From the NCBI GenBank assembly GCA_017938055.1, contig JAGBCG010000241.1, forward strand, positions 1-12,378: a DNA stretch of 12,378 bases. Reading direction: 5' to 3'. The translations under genes were made by a program, and so were the position numbers. Positions within the stretch are counted from its first letter, which is position 1; each line of letters starts with the position of its first letter. The DNA comes from Clostridia bacterium (GTDB taxonomy: Bacteria; Bacillota; Clostridia; Oscillospirales; CAG-382). The notes under the pieces were generated by a model, which saw only the letters and a list, made by a program, of their open reading frames with translations, did not search any database and was not told the DNA's origin. Shown here piece after piece: positions 7,480-12,378 of the stretch.

Positions 7480-8117
7480 GAATTGGATTTATGGGCGGCT
7501 CCTACAATCCGCCACACACAGGTCACCTTAATGCCGCAAGGGTGTTCTATGAGCAGCAAAAGCTTGACAAGCTTTTAATTATTCCCGCTAAGGTTTCACC
7601 CTTTAAAACGGACAAAAAGTGTGATGCTTCAGACGAACAAAGGCTTGAAATGTGCAAAAAGTGCTTTTCCACGCTACAAGATGATTTGGGTTATAATATT
7701 GAGGTATCCACTATCGAGCTTGACAGCGACAGTATCAGCTACACTTATCTTACAATTCGCACGTTACTTGCTCTTTATGAGGGTCACGAGCTTATTATGT
7801 ATGTTGGCAGCGACATGTTTTTTACTCTCGACAAGTGGAAAAATCCGGATGAAATTTTTTCGTCATGCAAAATTTACACCATTTGTCGTGATGTTGGTCA
7901 AATGTCAGATATGCTAAAAGCAAAAGACAAATACTGTAAGCTTTTCAATGCAAATATTGTAATATCAAACGAAAAAGAAGTTATAGTCAGCAGTACAGAT
8001 GTGAGAAAAGAAATATACTTAAAAAATTATTCAAATTGCGAAAAGCTGTTGACTGATGAGGTCTTAAGGTATATAATAATTAACAGGCTTTATTTTCAGG
8101 AGAATCATGAAGAATAG
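7476..8117 (+). CDS. nadD: Nicotinate-nucleotide adenylyltransferase
   Basis: This 213-residue enzyme joins nicotinate mononucleotide and ATP to give deamido-NAD, the penultimate step of NAD synthesis from nicotinate or quinolinate. The nucleotidyltransferase motif GGSYNPPHTGH is at 7-17, with the H-x-G-H histidines H14 and H17 that stabilise the ATP phosphates. The ISSTxxR-like motif appears as SSTDVR at 172-177. The central YVGSDMFFTLDKWKNPDEIF block matches the family GxDxxxxLxxWxxxxxL region. The glycine loop reads GGSYNPP where GGTFDPP or GGSFNPP is commoner, a conservative change. Its ATG overlaps the yhbY stop by four bases, and its 3' end overlaps yqeK by eleven bases. The order yhbY-nadD-yqeK is the same as in Bacillus subtilis. 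Confidence 0.95.
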   Translation: MRIGFMGGSYNPPHTGHLNAARVFYEQQKLDKLLIIPAKVSPFKTDKKCDASDEQRLEMCKKCFSTLQDDLGYNIEVSTIELDSDSISYTYLTIRTLLALYEGHELIMYVGSDMFFTLDKWKNPDEIFSSCKIYTICRDVGQMSDMLKAKDKYCKLFNANIVISNEKEVIVSSTDVRKEIYLKNYSNCEKLLTDEVLRYIIINRLYFQENHEE

Positions 8118-8772
8118 TACTTTTACTCATACTCCCACATCTTGGGAAACAGTTCTCGAAGTAAGAACAAATTTAAGTAGGTATATTTCAGGTCACAGAC
8201 TTGCCCACACTCTTAGTGTTGAAAAACAGGCTGTTGACATGGCTAAAATTATATTTTCTTCTTTAGGTATTGACAATGCTTATATTTCAGATGTGAGCTG
8301 TGCTACTCTTCTTCACGATATTACAAAGCATTTTTCCCTTGAAGAACAGCTAAAGTTTTGCGAAAAGCACAGTATTGAAATCTGCAAAGCTGCCGAAAGC
8401 TCATGTGCCATGCTTCATTCAAAAACAGCCGCTTTTCTTGCAAAAGAGCTTTTTGACATTAATGACTGCGTTTTTAACGCTATTTACTGTCACACCGTTG
8501 GCGGAAACAGCATGGATATAATTGCAAAAATCATTTTTTTAGCAGATTACATCGAGCCGACACGAACTGCCGAGTCTTGCAAAAATGTAAGAGAGCTTTT
8601 TTACTCACTGACAGAAAACGGCAATATGTCCCCTCTCAAAGCTCTTGATTTTTGCATTATTAAATCCATTGATGGCACACTTGATTATCTTATACAACAA
8701 AATTTACCCATTCACATTCAAACAGTAATTACACGAAACGGTATTCTTGAGGACAACGCATTTTTTAAGTAA
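8107..8772 (+). CDS. yqeK: YqeK-family HD-domain hydrolase (probable diadenosine tetraphosphatase)
   Basis: This 221-residue metal-dependent HD-domain protein has its first metal-binding histidine in HRLAHTLSV (H34), the HD pair in LLHDITK (H70, D71), a further histidine in AIYCHTVGG, and a closing aspartate in FLADYIEPTR. This motif series is characteristic of the YqeK family. Members have been shown to split Ap4A symmetrically into two ADP, removing a stress-linked nucleotide. The protein is somewhat longer than B. subtilis YqeK, with about a dozen extra residues before the domain and a slightly longer C-terminus. It begins at ATG 8107 inside the end of nadD (11-base overlap), with AGGAG at 8098-8102 about four bases upstream, a tight but usable spacing. 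The LCP gene follows 12 bases after the stop. The family is clear; the precise substrate is inferred from it. Confidence 0.9.
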   Translation: MKNSTFTHTPTSWETVLEVRTNLSRYISGHRLAHTLSVEKQAVDMAKIIFSSLGIDNAYISDVSCATLLHDITKHFSLEEQLKFCEKHSIEICKAAESSCAMLHSKTAAFLAKELFDINDCVFNAIYCHTVGGNSMDIIAKIIFLADYIEPTRTAESCKNVRELFYSLTENGNMSPLKALDFCIIKSIDGTLDYLIQQNLPIHIQTVITRNGILEDNAFFK

Positions 8773-8776
8773 AGGA
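8771..8776 (+). promoter_or_regulatory. Ribosome binding site that sets the LCP gene start
   Basis: AAAGGA overlaps the last two bases of yqeK and lies 8 bases before ATG 8785. A TTG at 8779 in the same frame would sit only 2 bases from this motif, so ATG 8785 is the better start. Confidence 0.65.
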
Positions 8777-8784
8777 TATTGAGG

Positions 8785-10632
8785 ATGAAAAATAATTATA
8801 ATGACATGAACGACGAGAAGTTCATACGCAACTGCAAAAAGAGAAAAAGCGATATAAAAACAAAAAAGACAAGCTCATATAACACTCGCACTGTCAGTCG
8901 CACTAAAAGCAAGAACTCTACGTCCGCAAAGCATTCTTCTACTCGTAATTATGAGCCGAAATTCAAGCATGCAACACTTTTTATTGTTTTTGGAGTCCTT
9001 TGCTCTATCTTTTTGACCTTTACTTGTATGCTTTTATTCAGCCCCTCTTTCAGAACTGTTGCAATTAGACATGTCCTTGACAGTGCCAGTGCCAACAGAG
9101 GTCTTAAGAATGTAAGTGACATCGAAAACTCAATGTCTGACGGCATTTCCCATACCATTATTTCAGGCGATGGTGAAAAGGGTTCACTTCACAGCGAGGT
9201 ATATACTTTTCTTGCCACAGGAACAGATCACGGCGGAAATCTTACAGACGTTATCATGATTGCAAAATTTGATACCGAAAAAAAGAAAGTCGATATATTA
9301 CAGATTCCGAGAGATACTTATGTAAAGCTGAGTGACCGTCTTATCATCGACAAAAACGGCAATATTTCTGCTGAAAATTTCACTTCCGGCTATGAAACCA
9401 AGGCAAACTCCATATATTCTGCAGGTAAAAAACTATCCAAAACTCCTATTAACAATCTCATTAGTCAAGCTAAAGGAAAAAGTTCATCTAAAATTGCTGC
9501 ACTTTGTTCAAGTAATGAATACTCATATCTTGGCATAACACAGCAACAGCTTATAAAATATCTCAATGAAACCGACAGTTCACAAAAGAAAGAATTAATG
9601 TCAAATATGCAAAGAAATTTCGGCATTAAGTATCTTTCAACCTTCATATACTACAGCTATGGTATTCCCATTGATTATCATGCTCAGGTTAACACAAGAG
9701 GATTTAGAAACATTGTTGACGCAATAGGCGGCGTTGATCTGTATGTTCCTCAAAACATGTATCACAACGATCCTACTCAGGATTTATACATTAATCTCAA
9801 AGCAGGTCAACAGCACCTTGACGGTGACAAGGCTGAGCAATTTGTCCGCTTCAGAGGTTACACTATGGGAGATATTGCAAGAATTGATGCTCAAAAGAGC
9901 TTCATAAATGCTTTTCTCGACAAGTTGTTTTCTGCTTCCACAATAACAAGGCTTTCTCAAATCACCTCTGAGGTTCAAAAGAATCTTTACACCAACATCA
10001 CTCTTCAGGAAATGGCTGACTTTGCAAGCAAGCTTCTTGACATGGATCTTTCAAACGGTTTTTCAATGACAACGCTTCCGGGCAATCCCGTTGACGTTAC
10101 CAGAGGCGGCGTTTGGGTTTCCTACTATTCAGCTGACAAAGAGGATGTTATGGAGCTTGTAAACAAGAGCTTTAACAAGTACAACAAAAATCTTCCCGAA
10201 GAAATGTTCGGTCTTCTTACTCTTTCCGGTACTTCTGTATCAAAAGTTTCGACTGTCACCGGTACGGAAGATGCAACTGAAATACCTGATGCTTCTTCCT
10301 CAAAAAATACTGAATCAGACTTATCAGATACGCAAAAAGTCAATGACAACGAACAAGATGATGAAAATGAACCTGAAAACGAGCTAAATGCTTCATCGGA
10401 TGTTCCAACAGACAACGACGATTGCGAAATCGGTTCTGATGAAATAACACAGAATGTCACCTCTGACAATTCAAGTGATACAAATAACGAAAGTCAGGAT
10501 GACGAGCCTGTGAATACAGACAGTGGTATCATCACAAGTACCAACGAAGATGTTTTTTATGAATCGGAAGATTCTGATACAGCTATTACGGACACATCTG
10601 TTGTTACTGAACAATCAACAATGCCTGAATGA
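8785..10632 (+). CDS. LytR-CpsA-Psr (LCP) family cell-wall polymer transferase with acidic C-terminal tail
   Basis: This is a 615-residue single-pass membrane protein. Residues 1-62 are a basic, K/R/S/T-rich cytoplasmic segment; residues about 63-86 are a transmembrane helix (ATLFIVFGVLCSIFLTFTCM); the rest is predicted outside. The LCP catalytic domain runs from about 138 to 470. It has LATGTD (D148), LTDVIMIAKFD, IPRDTYV at 174-180 with the key arginine R176 and aspartate D177, GIPIDYH, NTRGFRNIVDAIGGVDLYVP, AEQFVRFRGY and GDIARIDAQKSFINAF. LCP enzymes move teichoic acids or capsular glycans from a lipid carrier to peptidoglycan. Between the KANSIYSAGKK block (206-216) and RNFGIKYLSTF (from 277) there is about 60 residues more than in short LCP proteins. 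From about residue 493 to the end is a low-complexity D/E/S/T/N tail with no LPxTG or second membrane helix. The start is ATG 8785, chosen by AAAGGA. The polymer transferred cannot be told from sequence. Confidence 0.92.
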   Translation: MKNNYNDMNDEKFIRNCKKRKSDIKTKKTSSYNTRTVSRTKSKNSTSAKHSSTRNYEPKFKHATLFIVFGVLCSIFLTFTCMLLFSPSFRTVAIRHVLDSASANRGLKNVSDIENSMSDGISHTIISGDGEKGSLHSEVYTFLATGTDHGGNLTDVIMIAKFDTEKKKVDILQIPRDTYVKLSDRLIIDKNGNISAENFTSGYETKANSIYSAGKKLSKTPINNLISQAKGKSSSKIAALCSSNEYSYLGITQQQLIKYLNETDSSQKKELMSNMQRNFGIKYLSTFIYYSYGIPIDYHAQVNTRGFRNIVDAIGGVDLYVPQNMYHNDPTQDLYINLKAGQQHLDGDKAEQFVRFRGYTMGDIARIDAQKSFINAFLDKLFSASTITRLSQITSEVQKNLYTNITLQEMADFASKLLDMDLSNGFSMTTLPGNPVDVTRGGVWVSYYSADKEDVMELVNKSFNKYNKNLPEEMFGLLTLSGTSVSKVSTVTGTEDATEIPDASSSKNTESDLSDTQKVNDNEQDDENEPENELNASSDVPTDNDDCEIGSDEITQNVTSDNSSDTNNESQDDEPVNTDSGIITSTNEDVFYESEDSDTAITDTSVVTEQSTMPE

Positions 10633-10656
10633 CGCTATCAAGAAAGGATATAAAAT

Positions 10657-11022
10657 ATGCACAACGAAGCAAAAGCAAAGGAAATTGCCTTAAAGGCAGC
10701 TAAGATTCTTGACTCCAAAAAGGCAAAGGATATTAAAATATTATACGTAAACAAGCAAACAATAATTGCCGACTATTTTGTAATTGCTCAAGGCTCATCA
10801 AGAACACAGGTAAATGCTCTTGCCGATGAGGTAGAATACAAGCTTGGTCTTGATGGTATAGAGCCTTCTAAAATCGAAGGCAGAGGTCAGGGCACTTGGG
10901 TTTTACTTGATTACAACAGTGTACTGATTCACGTTTTCAATCCCGAATCGAGAAGCTTTTACAATCTTGAAAAGCTTTGGGCTGAGGGAGAAGAAATTGA
11001 ATTTGAAGCAAGCCAAGATTAA
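10657..11022 (+). CDS. rsfS: Ribosomal silencing factor RsfS
   Basis: This 121-residue protein of the RsfS/Iojap (DUF143) family binds ribosomal protein uL14 on the large subunit and blocks joining with the 30S subunit, lowering translation when nutrients are short. The family core is complete: ADYFVIAQGSSRTQVNALADEV (about residues 38-59), then IEGRGQGTWVLLDYNSVLIHVFNP and the closing SRSFYNLEKLW. Length is typical. AAAGGA at 10643-10648 lies 8 bases before the ATG. The neighbours yhbY, nadD and yqeK accompany rsfS in many Firmicutes, and an LCP gene between yqeK and rsfS is a common clostridial variant. leuS follows 43 bases after the stop. Confidence 0.95.
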   Translation: MHNEAKAKEIALKAAKILDSKKAKDIKILYVNKQTIIADYFVIAQGSSRTQVNALADEVEYKLGLDGIEPSKIEGRGQGTWVLLDYNSVLIHVFNPESRSFYNLEKLWAEGEEIEFEASQD

Positions 11023-11065
11023 ATTTTGATTATAATAATTTTTAAATAAAAAAGGTTGGATAAAA

Positions 11066-12378
11066 ATGAAGTACGATTTTAAAGCCATTGAAGGCAAATG
11101 GCAAAAAAAATGGGAGGAAAAGGGTGCGTTTCATGCAAAAAACGACTACTCTCTTCCCAAATACTATGCACTTGTTGAGTTTCCCTACCCTTCAGGACAG
11201 GGTCTGCATGTAGGACATCCCCGTTCCTACACAGCTCTTGACATCGTTACAAGAAAAAAGAGAATGCAGGGCTACAACGTCCTTTATCCTATGGGTTGGG
11301 ATGCTTTTGGTCTTCCTACTGAAAACTTTGCTATAAAAAACAAAATTCATCCTAAAATTGTAACTGAAAACAACGTTGCAAGATTTAAGGGTCAGCTTAT
11401 GTCACTCGGTCTTGCTTTTGACTGGTCAAGAGAAATAAACACAACAGACGAGGGCTACTACAAGTGGACTCAGTGGATTTTTTTACAGCTCTTTAAAAAG
11501 GGTCTTGCTTACAAGTCCAAAATGGCTGTTAACTGGTGTACAAGCTGTAAATGTGTACTTGCAAACGAGGAAGTTGTAAACGGCGTTTGCGAAAGATGTG
11601 GCAGCGAAGTTATCAGACGTGAAAAGAGTCAGTGGATGCTCAAGATTACAGAGTATGCACAGCGTCTTATTGACGACCTTGACCTTGTTGACTTTATAGA
11701 CAGAGTAAAGGTACAGCAGACAAACTGGATTGGCAGAAGCGAGGGTGCGGAAGTTGATTTTGAAACAACTCTCGGTGACAGTCTTACCGTTTACACAACC
11801 CGTCCCGACACTCTTTTCGGTGCTACGTACATGGTTATCTCTCCAGAACACCCAATTATTGAAAAGTGGGCGGACAAAATTGAAAACCTTAACGATGTTA
11901 AGGCTTATCAGATTGAAGCAAGCAAAAAGAGTGATTTTGAAAGAACTGAGCTTGCTGACAAAAAGGAAAAGACAGGTGTTGAGCTTCGCGGTGTTCGTGC
12001 AATAAATCCCGTTAACGGCAAGGATATACCTATTTTTATCTCCGACTACGTACTTATCACCTACGGTACAGGTGCAATTATGGCTGTTCCCGCACACGAT
12101 ACACGTGACTGGGATTTTGCCAAAAAGTTTAATCTTCCAATTATCGAGGTTGTTGCGGGCGGTAACGTACAGGAAGAAGCATTTACCGATGTTGCAACAG
12201 GCAAGATGGTAAATTCAGGCTTCCTTGACGGACTTGAGGTTGCACAGGCAAAAGAAAAGATTATTGCATTCCTTGCTGAAAAAGGCATTGGTGAACCGAA
12301 GACGAACTTTAAGTTAAGAGACTGGGTATTCTCAAGACAGCGTTACTGGGGTGAACCGATTCCGATTGTAAAATGTGA
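11066..12378 (+). CDS. leuS: Leucyl-tRNA synthetase, N-terminal half (3' part outside window)
   Basis: The frame from ATG 11066 stays open to the window end, giving about 437 residues of a class I synthetase that normally has about 800. LeuRS charges tRNA-Leu and hydrolyses mischarged products. Visible elements in order are YDFKAIEGKWQKKW at the start; FPYPSG and the HIGH-type ATP motif HVGH at 48-51; GWDAFGLPTENFA; a zinc-type cysteine set (C158, C161, C163, C175, C178); the CP1 editing domain with TTRPDTLFG from 244 and GTGAIMAVPAHD at 334-345 (D345 at the position of the E. coli editing aspartate); and RDWVFSRQRYWGEPIPIVKC at the very end. The KMSKS motif lies beyond the window. AAAGG and TTGGA at 11051-11060 serve as ribosome binding sequence. 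There is only a 43-base leader after rsfS, too short for a T-box riboswitch. Confidence 0.97.
   Translation, partial: MKYDFKAIEGKWQKKWEEKGAFHAKNDYSLPKYYALVEFPYPSGQGLHVGHPRSYTALDIVTRKKRMQGYNVLYPMGWDAFGLPTENFAIKNKIHPKIVTENNVARFKGQLMSLGLAFDWSREINTTDEGYYKWTQWIFLQLFKKGLAYKSKMAVNWCTSCKCVLANEEVVNGVCERCGSEVIRREKSQWMLKITEYAQRLIDDLDLVDFIDRVKVQQTNWIGRSEGAEVDFETTLGDSLTVYTTRPDTLFGATYMVISPEHPIIEKWADKIENLNDVKAYQIEASKKSDFERTELADKKEKTGVELRGVRAINPVNGKDIPIFISDYVLITYGTGAIMAVPAHDTRDWDFAKKFNLPIIEVVAGGNVQEEAFTDVATGKMVNSGFLDGLEVAQAKEKIIAFLAEKGIGEPKTNFKLRDWVFSRQRYWGEPIPIVKC

Noticed and set aside
10125..10469. 114-codon minus-strand frame, serine-rich
   Set aside because: It is the reverse complement of the acidic D/E/S/T tail of the LCP gene; repetitive codons there keep the opposite strand open. 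No ribosome binding site or family signal.
11031..11036. TATAAT possible -10 element before leuS
   Set aside because: The nearest -35-like sequence, TTGAAG at 11003-11008, is 22 bases away, and the TG upstream is one base too far for an extended -10. In an AT-rich gap this can arise by chance.
11483..12097. 204-codon open frame on the minus strand inside leuS
   Set aside because: It lies wholly antisense to a clear leuS coding frame with all family motifs. Its translation is low-complexity, cysteine- and asparagine-rich, and resembles no family. It is a shadow of codon usage.
1..12378. Mobile element, CRISPR array, tRNA/rRNA, phage or defence system
   Set aside because: I looked on both strands for repeats with regular spacing, terminal inverted repeats, transposase or integrase motifs, and tRNA-like ends, and saw none. 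Every stretch is accounted for by conserved housekeeping genes, and no gap exceeds 50 bases.

Overview
The window is a gap-poor block of housekeeping genes, all on the + strand. It most resembles a chromosome of the Clostridia (Firmicutes), probably a gut Ruminococcus/Oscillospiraceae-like organism. The reasons are the gene content and order (rnc, radical SAM, smc, ftsY; then yhbY, nadD, yqeK, LCP protein, rsfS), AAAGGA/GGAGG ribosome binding sites, a TTG and a GTG start codon, a short FtsY without the acidic A domain, and moderately AT-rich coding sequence. This placement rests on reading, not on a database search.

Layout, left to right. Positions 1-181 are the 3' end of plsX (phospholipid synthesis). 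Positions 213-923 are rnc (RNase III), overlapping by one base an Elp3-type radical SAM gene (923-1957). smc (1994-5548, TTG start) and ftsY (5572-6480, GTG start) follow. The second half holds an ITP/XTP pyrophosphatase gene (6531-7139), a CRM-domain RNA-binding protein of the YhbY family (7159-7479), nadD (7476-8117), the HD-domain hydrolase yqeK (8107-8772), a membrane-anchored LytR-CpsA-Psr protein with an acidic tail (8785-10632), rsfS (10657-11022) and the 5' part of leuS (11066 to beyond the window end).

The largest gap between genes is 50 bases, three gene pairs overlap, and I see no hairpin-plus-T-run terminator. The block may therefore be one long transcription unit, or a few units with internal promoters I cannot pin down. 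The genes cover membrane lipid supply, RNA processing, chromosome organisation, protein targeting, nucleotide-pool cleaning, ribosome assembly and silencing, NAD synthesis, wall-polymer attachment and leucyl-tRNA charging. This is a growth-linked cluster rather than a single pathway.

I found no mobile element, CRISPR array, RNA gene, phage gene or defence system, and nothing that amounts to a new biological system. The points most worth a second look are a KH-like GxxG motif at the C-terminus of the radical SAM protein, a roughly 60-residue insertion and a roughly 120-residue acidic tail in the LCP protein, and departures from the Bacillus gene order (no acpP between plsX and rnc; no ylxM-ffh after ftsY).
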